64,000 nt of DNA from Gordonia sp. OPL2 (GCF_003797825.1 NZ_RKME01000001.1:496001-560000); one strand, 5' to 3'; shown: positions 42,850 to 54,973, counted from the first letter of the stretch. Numbers and translations are program-made. The notes: generated by a model from the sequence alone, not told the origin.

Positions 42850-43749
42850 ATGACGACCGTCGACCCGAAGGTGCGCGAGGAACAGTTCGGCGCCGTCACG
42901 GTGCTGGCGAGCATGCACGGCGGGGCGTTCCCGTACGGCAACACACTGGTCGTGACGGGGTCCGACGGACACCTCGTGCTCGATCCGTCACTCGACATCG
43001 ATCACGACCCGGTCGGCGCCGACGCGATCCTGATCAGTCACGCCCACGAAGACCACATCGCAGGACTGCGGCACTTCGACGGTGCAGTCTTCGCCCACGA
43101 TGCCGACGTCGAGGGCGTCCGCTCGCTCGACGTCCTGATCCAGGGTTACGGATTGACCGCCGACGAGCGTGCCGCGGTCGCCGCGGACATCGGTGACACG
43201 TTCCGGCTTCCGCCCGGATTCCCCGATGCCGGTGCGGTCGTCGACGGTCACGTCTTCGACCTCGGCGACGTCACCGCCACGGTCGTGCATCTCCCGGGAC
43301 ACACGGCCGGACACTGCGGAGTGCTCGTCGAACCGACCGGATTCCTCTACGTGGCCGACATCGATCTCACCTCCTTCGGACCCATGTACGGCGACCTCGG
43401 CAGCAGCGTCGACGATTATCTGGCGTCCATCGACCGTGTCCGCGACATCGATGCACGCTGGTACGGAACGTTTCATCAGAAAGGTGTCGTCGAGGGCGTC
43501 GCGGAGTTCCGTCGCCGCCTGGCCGACTACGAGGCCGTGATCCATCGTCGCGAGGATCGCCTCCTGGAGTTCCTGGACCGCCCGCGCACGATCGCCGACA
43601 TCGCGGCTCACCGCCTCGTGTACCGACCGCATGTCGATCTCCCCTTCGTCGACGCCGTCGAGAGACGGACTGCGCAACTGCATCTCGAGCGACTCATCCG
43701 CCATCGACAGGTCGCCGACACCGGCACAGGGGCATTCGTACGTCGCTGA
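42850..43749 (+). CDS. Metallo-beta-lactamase-fold hydrolase
   Basis: 299 residues. The metal site is ILISHAHEDHIAGLRHF (HxHxDH), with HLPGHTAGHCGVL giving the next His and YVADIDLTSFGP the bridging Asp. The C-terminal RREDRLLEFLDRPRTIADIA and the following region form a winged-helix-like tail common in thiolesterase-type MBL proteins. A hydrolase of thioesters or lactones is possible; the substrate is not evident. Confidence 0.87.
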   Translation: MTTVDPKVREEQFGAVTVLASMHGGAFPYGNTLVVTGSDGHLVLDPSLDIDHDPVGADAILISHAHEDHIAGLRHFDGAVFAHDADVEGVRSLDVLIQGYGLTADERAAVAADIGDTFRLPPGFPDAGAVVDGHVFDLGDVTATVVHLPGHTAGHCGVLVEPTGFLYVADIDLTSFGPMYGDLGSSVDDYLASIDRVRDIDARWYGTFHQKGVVEGVAEFRRRLADYEAVIHRREDRLLEFLDRPRTIADIAAHRLVYRPHVDLPFVDAVERRTAQLHLERLIRHRQVADTGTGAFVRR

Positions 43750-43840
43750 GGCGTTGCCCGGTTCCGGTCGGGTCACGACCTCGACATCGTTCTGCCCAAA
43801 GCATCCCGACGTGATCGGTGTCCGTGGAAGTATCTCGGTC

Positions 43841-44068
43841 ATGAGCGAGCACACATATCGAGTCATCGAGGTCGTCGGCTCCTCCCCCGACGGATCCGAC
43901 GCCGCCATCGCCAACGCGATCGCTCGCGTGTCCCAGACGACGCGCAACGTTGAGTGGTTCGAGGTCACCGAGACGCGCGGCCACGTTGTCGACGGCGCCG
44001 TCGCCCACACCCAGGTCACCCTGAAGGTCGGATTCCGCATCGACCCCGCCGACACGGTCGACGGCTGA
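43841..44068 (+). CDS. Dodecin (flavin-storage protein)
   Basis: 75 residues from the ATG at 43841. It has the whole dodecin pattern: YRVIEVVGSSPDGSDAAIAN, AIARVSQTTRNVEWFEVTET with the flavin-stacking Trp, and RGHVVDGAVAHTQVTLKVGF. Dodecins assemble as hollow dodecamers that bind FMN, riboflavin or CoA in the cytosol. It is 113 bases upstream of furA and may link flavin buffering to the oxidative-stress genes that follow, though that is only positional. Confidence 0.93.
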   Translation: MSEHTYRVIEVVGSSPDGSDAAIANAIARVSQTTRNVEWFEVTETRGHVVDGAVAHTQVTLKVGFRIDPADTVDG

Positions 44069-44141
44069 TCCGGCGGGTTCCCGGGTCCGGGGCGACGCGT
44101 CCGTAGGTGACACCGACAAGATTTCTCGTCTCATCCTGAGA

Positions 44142-44175
44142 TTTTCTGGACCGAGTCCAGAAAACTGTGCATACT
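44142..44175 (+). promoter_or_regulatory. furA promoter with FurA operator palindrome
   Basis: TTTTCTGGA-CCGAG-TCCAGAAAA (44142-44164) is a perfect inverted repeat with 9-base arms. CATACT at 44170-44175 is a -10-like box whose start point, about seven bases on, coincides with the furA GTG at 44182. FurA in mycobacteria represses its own promoter in this arrangement. Confidence 0.7.
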
Positions 44176-44181
44176 GTTCGT

Positions 44182-44625
44182 GTGTCCGCATCACCTGAGT
44201 ACGCCGAGCAGTTGCGATCCGTCGCACTGCGCGTGACCCGCCCACGGGTCGCTGTGCTCGAGGCGGTCCACGCCCATCCACACGCCGACACCGAGACCGT
44301 GATCAGCGCGGTCCGCGCCGAGCTCCCCGACGTGTCCAGGCAGGCCATCTACGACGTACTCGGTGCGCTGAGTACGTCAGGCCTGATACGTCGCATCCAA
44401 CCGGCTGGGCACGTCGCCCGTTACGAGTCGCGGGTCGGCGACAACCATCACCACGTCGTCTGCCGCTCCTGCGGCATCATCGGCGACGTCGATTGTGCCG
44501 TCGGCGAGGCACCCTGCCTCACGCCGTCGGACCACCACGGTTTCGTCCTCGACGAGGCCGAGGTCATCTATTGGGGCCTGTGCTCCGATTGCGCAGCCTC
44601 TCCCACTTCGGGATCACGCCCGTGA
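44182..44625 (+). CDS. furA: FurA, Fur-family repressor of katG
   Basis: 147 residues from the GTG at 44182; an in-frame GTG at 44167 is the alternative, but the mycobacterial proteins begin at the equivalent of SASPEYAEQL. The winged helix is RVTRPRVAVLEAVHAHPHAD to SRQAIYDVLGALSTSGLIRR. Metal residues are in RVGDNHHHVVCRSCG and the CSDCAAS end (structural CxxC pairs). FurA is a redox- and metal-sensing repressor of itself and katG. There is no ribosome site, and the -10 position suggests a leaderless message. Confidence 0.92.
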   Translation: MSASPEYAEQLRSVALRVTRPRVAVLEAVHAHPHADTETVISAVRAELPDVSRQAIYDVLGALSTSGLIRRIQPAGHVARYESRVGDNHHHVVCRSCGIIGDVDCAVGEAPCLTPSDHHGFVLDEAEVIYWGLCSDCAASPTSGSRP

Positions 44626-46893
<2,268 letters not shown>

Positions 46894-46904
46894 TCGCGTT
46901 CGCC

Positions 46905-46948
46905 TCACGACACCCCCCGATTCCTGCAAGGATCGGGGGGTGTCGTGA
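46905..46948 (+). terminator. katG terminator, 17-base-pair perfect hairpin
   Basis: TCACGACACCCCCCGAT (46905-46921) pairs perfectly with ATCGGGGGGTGTCGTGA (46932-46948) around a 10-base loop. No T-run follows. It begins 12 bases after the katG stop and ends 24 bases before the lactate permease start. Confidence 0.85.
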
Positions 46949-46972
46949 TCGACGGACCCGGAGGGGACGCCC

Positions 46973-48592
46973 GTGATGTGGGACCAGCAGTACGCGCCGT
47001 TCGAGTCCGTTTATCTGTCCGCCCTCGTCGGCGCGATCCCGGTGCTGGTGTTCCTACTCGGTCTGGTCGTCCTCAAACTCAAGGGCATCACGGCCGCCGC
47101 CATCTCGGCGGCGGTGGCCGCCATCGTGGCATTGTTCGTGTTCGACATGCCCTTTCCGAAGGTCGTCGGCGCCGCACTCTATGGCGCCGTCTCCGGGCTG
47201 TGGCCGATCGCATGGATCATCGTGCTGGCGGTGTGGCTGTACAAGATCGCCGTCAAGAGCGGTCAGTTCGAGGTGATCCGCTCCTCGATCGGCGGGATCT
47301 CGGCCGATCAACGAATCCAGGTGCTGCTCATCGCATTCTGCTTCGGCGGCCTCCTCGAAGGCGCGGCCGGATTCGGTGTGCCGATCGCCATCTGCGCGGC
47401 CCTGCTGGTCGAGCTGGGCTTCCGTCCGATCAAGGCGGCCATGTTGTGCCTGGTCGCCAACGCCGGTGCGGGCGCCTACGGTGCGATCGGCATCCCCGTC
47501 ATCCAGGGCGCCAAGGTGGGTGAGGTCGACCTCGGTGAGTTGTCGAACTGGATGATCCCGGTGATCCAGGGTCTCACTGCCCTGCTGCCGCTCATCCTGG
47601 TCGCAATCCTCGACGGCTGGAACGGTATCCGACACACCTGGCCGGCATGGTTGGTGACCGGGATCGTGTTCTCCGGTGCGCAATGTGCGGTGCTGTGGCT
47701 GGCGGGACCGGAACTGACCGACATCCTTCCGCCGCTGCTCGCCATGGTCACGCTCGCGGGACTGACCCGCGTCTGGCAGCCGCCCGAGATCTATCGTGAG
47801 GCGGGCGCGAGCGACACACGCGGCGAGCGATACTCGGTGTGGGAGATCGTCAAGGCGTGGTCCCCGTTCTACTTTCTCACCGGCGCCATCCTGGTGTGGA
47901 GCCTGCCGTGGTTCAAGGATCTGTTCACACCCGGCGGCGCATTGGATTTCACGGTGCTCTCCATCCACATGCCGTGGATCGACGGCACGATCGTCGCACA
48001 CCCGCCGGTCGCCGCGAGCTCGGTGCCGACCGCCGCCGTGTGGACCGTCAGTCTCATCGGCGCCTCGGGCACCGCGGTGCTCGGCGCCATCCTCGTCACC
48101 GGTGCATTCGCCCGGATCACCGTGCCCGAGGCGCTGGGTCAGCTGAAGGCCACCGTCGCCGAACTGTGGCGCCCGATCGTCCTGATCCTGCTCGTGCTGG
48201 CACTCGCCTACATCGCGAATCTGTCCGGTGCGACCGCCGCGATCGGCCTCGCGCTGGCCAACGTGGGAGACATCTTCCCGCTAGTCTCCCCCGTCATCGG
48301 CTGGATCGGCGTGTTCATCACCGGATCGGTGGTCAACAACAACACCCTGTTCGCGAAGCTCCAGGCGGTCACCGCACAGCAGCTGGGTGTCGATCCGACA
48401 CTCCTGGTCGCGTCGAACACCGGCGGTGGGACGATGGCCAAACTCGTGTCGGCTCAATCGATCGCGATCGCGGCCTCGGCCGTGGGCGAGACCGGGAACG
48501 AGTCGTCGATCCTGCGCTCCACACTCAAGTACTCGCTGGTGTTCCTCGCCGTCGTCTGCGTGACCGTCTTCGTGCTGTCATTGCTCGCCTGA
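46973..48592 (+). CDS. lldP: L-lactate permease (LctP family)
   Basis: 539 residues from the GTG at 46973; ATG 46976 is as likely after GGAGGGG. About thirteen hydrophobic helices. LctP signatures: AFCFGGLLEGAAGFGVPIAI, LVANAGAGAYGAIGIPVIQG, VVNNNTLFAKLQAVTAQQLG and NTGGGTMAKLVSAQSIAIAA. It imports L-lactate (also glycolate) with protons. The 3' end overlaps the convergent bluB-like gene by 15 bases. No lactate dehydrogenase gene is in the window. Confidence 0.93.
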   Translation: MMWDQQYAPFESVYLSALVGAIPVLVFLLGLVVLKLKGITAAAISAAVAAIVALFVFDMPFPKVVGAALYGAVSGLWPIAWIIVLAVWLYKIAVKSGQFEVIRSSIGGISADQRIQVLLIAFCFGGLLEGAAGFGVPIAICAALLVELGFRPIKAAMLCLVANAGAGAYGAIGIPVIQGAKVGEVDLGELSNWMIPVIQGLTALLPLILVAILDGWNGIRHTWPAWLVTGIVFSGAQCAVLWLAGPELTDILPPLLAMVTLAGLTRVWQPPEIYREAGASDTRGERYSVWEIVKAWSPFYFLTGAILVWSLPWFKDLFTPGGALDFTVLSIHMPWIDGTIVAHPPVAASSVPTAAVWTVSLIGASGTAVLGAILVTGAFARITVPEALGQLKATVAELWRPIVLILLVLALAYIANLSGATAAIGLALANVGDIFPLVSPVIGWIGVFITGSVVNNNTLFAKLQAVTAQQLGVDPTLLVASNTGGGTMAKLVSAQSIAIAASAVGETGNESSILRSTLKYSLVFLAVVCVTVFVLSLLA

Positions 48593-49246
48593 GGCCGCCT
48601 CGCTCGGTGTGCGGTAGGTCTCTCGGTGGACCGCCGCCTCCAGCGGCCGGCCGGCACGCCAGCCGAAGTGCTCGAGGTCGGGTACGCCCCGGAACTGCGT
48701 GACCGGTCCGACGCACAGCCACGCGATGGGCTCGATGTCGTCCGGAATCGAGAGCAACTCGCGCAGGAAAGCCTTGTGGTAGAAGGAGACCCAACCGACG
48801 CCGATTCCCTCGGCGGTCGCGGCGAGCCACAGGTTCTCGATGGCGAGGGCCACCGACAACCGACCCGTTTCGTCGATGGTGCGCCGTCCGAGCACGTGGG
48901 ACCCGCCTCGCGACGGGTCGTAGGTGACGACGATGCCGGTACCCGACTGCTCGATGCCGTCGATGACGATGGGGCCGAATGTCTCCGCACGATCCGGTGG
49001 CAGCGATCGGGCGAAGTCCTCGCGACAGCCGGCCACGTGCGCCGCGAAACGGGTCAGCGTCGCCGGTGCTCGGACGACGACGAAATCCCACGGCCGGGTG
49101 TGTCCCACGCTCGGTGCCGCGTGTGCCGCACGCAGCAACCGGAGCAGGACTTCCTCCTCGATGACATCGCCGCGGAACTCGTTGCGGACGTCCCGGCGCG
49201 TCGCGATGGCCTCGTACAGCGTCATGGTCGTCCCGGCGCTCGACAT
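48578..49246 (-). CDS. BluB-like flavin oxidoreductase (5,6-dimethylbenzimidazole synthase family)
   Basis: 222 residues from the ATG at 49246; ATGs at 49282 and 49225 are alternatives. The nitroreductase-fold BluB blocks are present: LYEAIATRRDVRNEFRGDVI, RAAHAAPSVGHTRPWDFVVV, RLSVALAIENLWLAATAEGI and GVGWVSFYHKAFLRELLSIP, with the PVTQFRGVPDLEHFGW ending. BluB breaks down FMN to make the lower ligand of vitamin B12. No other cobalamin gene is adjacent. Confidence 0.85.
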   Translation of the reverse strand: MSSAGTTMTLYEAIATRRDVRNEFRGDVIEEEVLLRLLRAAHAAPSVGHTRPWDFVVVRAPATLTRFAAHVAGCREDFARSLPPDRAETFGPIVIDGIEQSGTGIVVTYDPSRGGSHVLGRRTIDETGRLSVALAIENLWLAATAEGIGVGWVSFYHKAFLRELLSIPDDIEPIAWLCVGPVTQFRGVPDLEHFGWRAGRPLEAAVHRETYRTPSEAASGEQ

Positions 49247-49349
49247 GACCGGATGCGGCTCCCCCACGTCTCCCTCTCCCATGACATCAACCAACCACGC
49301 CGGTGCGAGGCACCGTCGAGCGGGGATCCGTCTGTGACACGATCACCCC

Positions 49350-49940
49350 GTGGCCACGCGATGGGACGAGTCGAATGCACCGAGGGGTGACCGGTACGAC
49401 GAGCGCTGGGCGCGTCTGGCTGCGTCCGGTCAGAGCGTGCACGGGGAGGCCGCGCTGATCGACTCGCTCGTCCGTGACCTGGAGAATGCGACGATCCTCG
49501 ACGCGGGGTGTGGGACCGGCCGGGTCGCGATCGAACTGAACCGCCGCGGTCACGAGGTCGTCGGCACAGACATCGACGAGTCGATGCTCGCCACCGCGCG
49601 CCGGAAAGCCCCCGAGATCGACTGGCTTCTGGCAGACCTCGCCCACCTCGGCGATCATGTGGACGCCACCTTCGACGTCGCCGTCCTCGCCGGCAATGTG
49701 ATGATCTTCGTCGATCCGGGCACCGAGGCCCGCGTCGTCGAACAGGTGACACACCGCCTGGTCCCCCACGGCCTCCTGGTCGCCGGCTTTCAGGTCCGGA
49801 CCGACCGTCTGCCGATCGAGGACTACGACCGGTACGCGACTGCCGCGGGACTCGAACTCGTCGCGCGGTGGGCGACGTGGGACCGGGAGCCGTACACCGG
49901 CGGTGACTACGCCGTCTCGGTTCATCGACGTATCGGGTGA
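49350..49940 (+). CDS. SAM-dependent class I methyltransferase
   Basis: 196 residues, GTG start. Motif I is ATILDAGCGTGRVAIELNRR, with the acidic loop VGTDIDESMLATARRK and FDVAVLAGNVMIFVDPG as motif IV-like. The remaining YDRYATAAGLELVARWATWD is typical of Methyltransf_25 proteins. The acceptor is unknown. It is divergent from the BluB-like gene, 103 bases apart. Confidence 0.85.
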   Translation: MATRWDESNAPRGDRYDERWARLAASGQSVHGEAALIDSLVRDLENATILDAGCGTGRVAIELNRRGHEVVGTDIDESMLATARRKAPEIDWLLADLAHLGDHVDATFDVAVLAGNVMIFVDPGTEARVVEQVTHRLVPHGLLVAGFQVRTDRLPIEDYDRYATAAGLELVARWATWDREPYTGGDYAVSVHRRIG

Positions 49941-50114
49941 GTCGGGCGGACAATCGACGGTGATGGGTGATCGGGGTGTGCCACCCGCCGCCTGACCGGT
50001 CGCACGGCGACATCGGCCGGATGTCGTTATGCTGGCGGTTTCTCACGGCGCCGTCGGTTGTGTCGGTGTCGTCGGACACTCGGCGCCGGCAGGTGTCCGC
50101 GGAGGACAGGAGCG

Positions 50115-51404
50115 ATGATGACCGCAGATCTGGGTCCGGGCGCGATTCCCGACGCAAGCCGGTCGACCGCCTCGGGACACATTCGGCTGACCTCTCACAG
50201 CGGTGGGCTCGGCGCGCTCCCGATCCGCTGGGGCGCGCCCACCGCCGCCGAGCGTGGCCCGGTCGTCGGCACGACGTCGCAACGAGGACATCGCAATGTG
50301 ATCGGCACCCACAGCGGCTCGTACAGCGTGTACCGTGCGCTCGCCGTCGCCGCCGGCGCCCTGTCCCGCGATCATCGCGCCGATCTCACGAACACGACCC
50401 CCACCGATGTGATCGGGCCGTACCCGCAGTGGTGGGAACCGGGCACGATCGTGAGTCTGGATCCGTGGAGCGCCATGACGGCCGACGTCTTCGCCGACCA
50501 ACTCGCGTCCGGGCACGACATCCGGCCCACGATCGCGATCACCAAAGCCCATGTGGTCCTCCCCGAGATCGCCGACGCCATCGGCCGGGGCCGTTTGCGT
50601 CCGGACGGTCGACATCTGCTGGAGTCGGGGGCCGCCCTGGTCACCAAGGCGGCCGTCGAACCGGTGTGGCACCTGCCGAGTGTCGCGGAGCGATTCGGAT
50701 GTACCGAGGCCGAACTGCGCCGGACACTGTTCGAGGAGACCGGCGGGATGTACCCGGAGTTGGTCACCCGCTCCGACCTCGAGGTGTTCCTCCCTCCGAT
50801 CGGCGGCCAGACTGTCTACATCTTCGGCAACCCGCGTGATCTCGCCGACCCGTCGGTCGAGCTGACCGCCCGCGTCCACGACGAGTGCAACGGGTCCGAC
50901 GTGTTCGGCTCCGACATCTGCACCTGCCGGCCGTATCTGACGCATGCCATCGAGGAATGCATCCTCGGCGCGCAGCGCGGCGGTGTCGGCCTGGTCTCCT
51001 ACTCACGCAAGGAGGGCCGGGCCCTCGGCGAGGTGACCAAGTTCCTCGTGTACAACGCTCGCAAACGACAGGTCGGCGGAGACACCGCAGAGCAGTACTT
51101 CGCCCGCACGGAATGTGTTGCCGGCGTACAGGACATGCGGTTCCAGGAACTGATGCCCGACGTCCTGCACTGGCTGGGCGTGCGCACGATCCACCGTCTG
51201 GTGTCGATGAGCAACATGAAGTACGACGCCATCACCGGTTCGGGAATCGAGGTCGGTGAGCGGGTGAACATCCCCGACGAGCTCATCCCGGAGGACGCCC
51301 AGGTCGAGATCGACGCGAAGATGGCCGCCGGATACTTCACTCCGGGACCGGTTCCGGACGCGACCGAGCTCGGCAAGGCCAAGGGCCGGGGCCTGGACCG
51401 GTGA
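50115..51404 (+). CDS. URC1-like GTP-cyclohydrolase-II-family protein of uracil catabolism
   Basis: 429 residues from ATG 50115 or 50118 after GGAGGACAGGAG. The C-terminal half has the GTP cyclohydrolase II core: HDECNGSDVFGSDICTCRPY supplies the zinc ligands as Cys-x10-Cys-x-Cys, and LVSYSRKEGRALGEVTKF the catalytic stretch. The extra N-terminal 190 residues separate it from riboflavin RibA. Yeast URC1 has this build and is required for the URC uracil-degradation route. The next two genes are URC4- and Upp-like, which makes this assignment firm at pathway level. Confidence 0.85.
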   Translation: MMTADLGPGAIPDASRSTASGHIRLTSHSGGLGALPIRWGAPTAAERGPVVGTTSQRGHRNVIGTHSGSYSVYRALAVAAGALSRDHRADLTNTTPTDVIGPYPQWWEPGTIVSLDPWSAMTADVFADQLASGHDIRPTIAITKAHVVLPEIADAIGRGRLRPDGRHLLESGAALVTKAAVEPVWHLPSVAERFGCTEAELRRTLFEETGGMYPELVTRSDLEVFLPPIGGQTVYIFGNPRDLADPSVELTARVHDECNGSDVFGSDICTCRPYLTHAIEECILGAQRGGVGLVSYSRKEGRALGEVTKFLVYNARKRQVGGDTAEQYFARTECVAGVQDMRFQELMPDVLHWLGVRTIHRLVSMSNMKYDAITGSGIEVGERVNIPDELIPEDAQVEIDAKMAAGYFTPGPVPDATELGKAKGRGLDR

Positions 51405-52657
51405 GCGTGAGCTCACGGTCGGTACCGGATTCCACGGCCACCGGAGAGTCGGCGGTTGCCATCGTGCGCACCACTGCTGCGATCCGGGACCGCGCAAACC
51501 AGTTGCTCGATCGCGCACGCTCCGGCGGGTCGGCCTGGTTCACCGTCCACGACGACGCGTTGCCCGGGACCGCGGCCGATGTCGCGTCGATCACGCGACG
51601 TCGGTACCCCGATCTCCGGATCCCGTTCCACAGTCGGTGGCGCCATTTCGAGGTCGGCGGCGTCGACCGCGCGGCAGCTGTGCGTGAGACATTCGCCGAC
51701 GATCCGGCCGAACAGGCGCGCTCGCTCATCGACTTGGCGGTCGTGAGCGTGCTGCTCGACGCCGGCGCCGGACCCGACTGGACCTATCGCGACACCGCGA
51801 GCGGCACGGACATCGCGCGTTCCGAAGGATTGGGTGTGGCGAGTCTCGACGCATTCGTCGCGGGCCTGTTCTCCGGCGATCCGGAGGGTCCGTTGCGGGT
51901 CGACCCTGGCGGCCTGCGCGCCCTCACACCCGACGTGGTCGGTGCGGCGTTTCAGGTGTCGTCGTCGAATCCTCTCGTCGGACTCGACGGACGCGTCGAG
52001 CTCCTCCATCGCCTCGGGGACGCACTCGAGCGGGCTCCCGAGGTGTTCGGGACCGACCCGCGGCCGGGCCACCTGTATGACGTCCTGATCGGCTCCGGAC
52101 GGGAGCCCGTCGTCGACGCGCACGACATCTTGACCACGCTGCTCGACCATCTGTCGGGAATCTGGCCCTCCGACAACCGCATCGGCGACGTCGCGCTCGG
52201 CGACTGCTGGCGCCATCCCGCGGTTGCCGGCCCCGGGCCCAGCGACGGCTGGATGCCGTTCCACAAACTGTCGCAATGGTTGACGTACTCGTTGCTCGAG
52301 CCCTTCGGGTGGGCCGGATGCACGCTGTCCGGTGTCGACGAGCTGACCGCCCTGCCCGAGTACCGTAACGGCGGGCTGCTGCTCGACACCGGCGTCCTCC
52401 GACATCGCGATCCCGCCGATGCCGGGCGGACCTGGTCAGCGGGCGATGAACTCGTCGTCGAGTGGCGTGCGCTGACCGTCGCGCTGCTCGATGAACTCGC
52501 ACCGCTCGTCCGTTCGGAACTCGGTCTCACCCCCGAGCAGATGCCGCTGGCATGCGTCCTGGAGGGCGGCACCTGGGCCGCCGGACGCGACACCGCGCGC
52601 CGGTTGCGCGGCGGACTACCCCCGTTTGCCATCGCCAGTGACGGAACGGTCTTCTGA
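51401..52657 (+). CDS. URC4-like (DUF1688) protein of uracil catabolism
   Basis: 418 residues from a GTG that overlaps the URC1-like stop by four bases (GTGA). DUF1688 blocks: [60 protein letters not shown] and [23 protein letters not shown]4/Urg3 proteins are needed for uracil use as a nitrogen source in the URC pathway; their exact chemistry is not settled. Tight coupling to the URC1-like gene supports a joint role. Confidence 0.85.
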   Translation: MSVSSRSVPDSTATGESAVAIVRTTAAIRDRANQLLDRARSGGSAWFTVHDDALPGTAADVASITRRRYPDLRIPFHSRWRHFEVGGVDRAAAVRETFADDPAEQARSLIDLAVVSVLLDAGAGPDWTYRDTASGTDIARSEGLGVASLDAFVAGLFSGDPEGPLRVDPGGLRALTPDVVGAAFQVSSSNPLVGLDGRVELLHRLGDALERAPEVFGTDPRPGHLYDVLIGSGREPVVDAHDILTTLLDHLSGIWPSDNRIGDVALGDCWRHPAVAGPGPSDGWMPFHKLSQWLTYSLLEPFGWAGCTLSGVDELTALPEYRNGGLLLDTGVLRHRDPADAGRTWSAGDELVVEWRALTVALLDELAPLVRSELGLTPEQMPLACVLEGGTWAAGRDTARRLRGGLPPFAIASDGTVF

Positions 52658-52698
52658 TCCACCCACCCCACCCGTCGATCCGATCAGGAGGCCACGAC

Positions 52699-53328
52699 AT
52701 GGACGACGTCATTCTCGTCGACCACCCGCTCGTCCAACACAAACTCACACTGATGAGGCGACAAGACACCTCCACCAACGACTTTCGCCGACTCCTCAAC
52801 GAGATCTCCACGCTGATGGCCAACGAGGTCTTGCGGGACATCCCGATGCATCCGGTCACCATCGAGACGCCACTGGAGACGATGACCGCCAACGTGATCG
52901 ACGGCAAGAAGGTCGTCTTCGCGTCCATCTTGCGAGCCGGGACGGGCATCGTCGACGGCATGCTCACCGTGGTTCCCGGAGCACGCGTCGGACACATCGG
53001 TCTCTATCGCGACCCCAAGACGATGATCGCTGTCGAGTACTACTTCAAGATGCCCGGCGACCTCGCCGAACGCGATGTCGTCGTGGTGGATCCGATGCTC
53101 GCCACCGGACACTCGGCTGTCGCCGCCGTCGAGCGCATCAAGGAGTACTCGCCCCGATCGATCAAGTTCGTGTGTCTGCTGACCTGTCCGCAGGGGGTCG
53201 ACACCCTGCACGCGGCACATCCCGACGTCCCGATCTTCACCGCGGCGATCGATCGTGGACTCGACGCAAACGGTTACATCGTTCCCGGGATCGGCGATGC
53301 CGGGGACCGGATCTTCGGTACCACATGA
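52699..53328 (+). CDS. upp: Uracil phosphoribosyltransferase
   Basis: 209 residues, ATG after [27 protein letters not shown] is the typical Upp start. The PRPP loop is [20 protein letters not shown], and [20 protein letters not shown] is the uracil-binding end. It makes UMP from uracil and PRPP. The URC pathway starts from the uridine nucleotide level (URC6 in yeast), so this gene likely feeds the two upstream gene products rather than only salvage. Confidence 0.96.
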   Translation: MDDVILVDHPLVQHKLTLMRRQDTSTNDFRRLLNEISTLMANEVLRDIPMHPVTIETPLETMTANVIDGKKVVFASILRAGTGIVDGMLTVVPGARVGHIGLYRDPKTMIAVEYYFKMPGDLAERDVVVVDPMLATGHSAVAAVERIKEYSPRSIKFVCLLTCPQGVDTLHAAHPDVPIFTAAIDRGLDANGYIVPGIGDAGDRIFGTT

Positions 53329-53368
53329 CAGCTGCGCGCGGGTAACCCTTCCGGAACGAGCGGGCAGG

Positions 53369-54103
53369 TCAGTGTGGGAGATGCCAGGCGACTGCGGCCC
53401 CCACCGCTCCGGTCGCATTGAGTGCCCAGTGGAAGGCGATGGGCGCAACAAGGCTCGTGCTGCGATGCCGTAGCCACCCCAGTACCAATCCGGCGGCACC
53501 CGTGGCGATCACGGCCCCCACGATCCCGGCGATCTGCGCGAGCGTGCCGGACCCGAGGATCCCGGTGAATCCCTCGTTGCCCGCGGTCAACCCGAGCGAC
53601 GAGCTGACGTGCCAGAGTCCGAAGGCCAGCGCGCCCAGGCCCAGCGTCCACCGGACGCCGAACACTCGCCCGAGCGATCCCTGCAACACGCCCCGGAACA
53701 TCAACTCCTCCGGGAGAACTGTCTGCAGCGGAATCGTCACCACCGCCGCCAGTACCGCTGCGGTAGCGCTGTCGAAGCGGTCCGAGAGGAAGAACTGACG
53801 GGTGGCCGGGATGGCGACCGCGACCGACACCACCGCGAACACGACGACGACCGCACCGACGGCGTACGGGATTCCCGCCCTCACCTCGCTCCGGCTCAAT
53901 CCCATCTCGCGCCATCGCAACCCCGCTGCCCGTGCGCCCGCGACGATCACCACCGCCGCGATCGGTACGGCGAACACCCCGGTCCAATGCCCGGTGAAAT
54001 GGGCGAGCAGGTTGGTCACGACGAGAGCCGCCACGACAGCGACGAGAAGACACACCGATCGTCGGCGCGGTGCACCGGCCGACGCGCTCGGGAGTCCGGT
54101 CAT
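53369..54103 (-). CDS. CPBP-family intramembrane metalloprotease
   Basis: 244 residues with about seven hydrophobic helices. The Abi/CPBP motif 1 is PEELMFRGVLQGSL (EExxxR) and motif 2 is LAFGLWHVSS with the conserved His; a later HWALNATGA carries the third. CPBP proteins are Rce1-like proteases in bacteriocin immunity, stress or export; the role here is unknown. It is convergent with upp. Confidence 0.88.
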   Translation of the reverse strand: MTGLPSASAGAPRRRSVCLLVAVVAALVVTNLLAHFTGHWTGVFAVPIAAVVIVAGARAAGLRWREMGLSRSEVRAGIPYAVGAVVVVFAVVSVAVAIPATRQFFLSDRFDSATAAVLAAVVTIPLQTVLPEELMFRGVLQGSLGRVFGVRWTLGLGALAFGLWHVSSSLGLTAGNEGFTGILGSGTLAQIAGIVGAVIATGAAGLVLGWLRHRSTSLVAPIAFHWALNATGAVGAAVAWHLPH

Positions 54104-54188
54104 CGCACCTTCTTCGAATGGGTGTCACCATTGTGCACGACCGGAACCCACCCGGACGGGATGTCATCGACAGACTCGGAGGAGCACC

Positions 54189-54875
54189 GTGACCACGTCG
54201 ACCTCGTTACGATTCGCGTTGCTGATCACCGGGGCGAGCGGCTTCCTCGACAGCTATACCTTCCTGTCACGCGGTGGGGTGTTCGCCAATGCCCAGACCG
54301 GCAATGTGATCTTCCTGGCGTTGAATCTCGCTGAGCGTCACTGGCATCAGGCCATCGGACACCTGTGGCCGATTCTCGCATTCGTCGTCGGCGTCATCCT
54401 CGCCGTGCACATCAAGGCGGGCCGGCTCGACCGCCTGCTCCCCTACCCGATCCGTGTGACGATGGGTCTGCAGGCACTGATCCTCCTCGTCATCGGTTTC
54501 GTCCCGACGTCGGTGCCGCACTCGTTCGTCACCATTCCCATCGCGTTCCTGGCGGCCATGCAGATCGAGTTGTTCCGCAGCATCGGCGATCTCAACTACG
54601 TCGCCGTCGCGACGACCGGAAATCTCATGCGACTGGTCGAGGCCGGCTACGGCGCAACGATCGATCGGGCGCCCGAGTCGCGTCGGGCGTTCTCCGTCTA
54701 CACCCGGGTGGTGGGTGTGTTCGCGGGCGGTGCACTCGTCGGGGCCATCTGCACGCAGCTGATGGGAGGGAGCGCCGCGTGGGTGCCTGCGGGCTTCCTC
54801 GCGGTCACGCTGGTGCTCTTCATCATCGACGAGCATCGGGACGATCCTGCCGACCGCACTGGTTCCGACGCCTAG
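54189..54875 (+). CDS. DUF1275 (YoaK-like) membrane protein
   Basis: 228 residues, GTG after GGAGGAGC. Six hydrophobic helices; DUF1275 blocks are LITGASGFLDSYTFLSRGGV, FANAQTGNVIFLALNLAERH, MQIELFRSIGDLNYVAVATT and TGNLMRLVEAGYG. The family may be small-molecule transporters but has no proven substrate. It is divergent from the CPBP gene. Confidence 0.88.
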   Translation: MTTSTSLRFALLITGASGFLDSYTFLSRGGVFANAQTGNVIFLALNLAERHWHQAIGHLWPILAFVVGVILAVHIKAGRLDRLLPYPIRVTMGLQALILLVIGFVPTSVPHSFVTIPIAFLAAMQIELFRSIGDLNYVAVATTGNLMRLVEAGYGATIDRAPESRRAFSVYTRVVGVFAGGALVGAICTQLMGGSAAWVPAGFLAVTLVLFIIDEHRDDPADRTGSDA

Positions 54876-54973
54876 CCGGCTCTCGCCGATCCCGATCTTC
54901 CCGAGTGGGCCCTCGATCTCGCCGAGTGGGTCCAACCGGGCCGTCGTCGCGAGGCGCTGTGCCCACTCGATGA

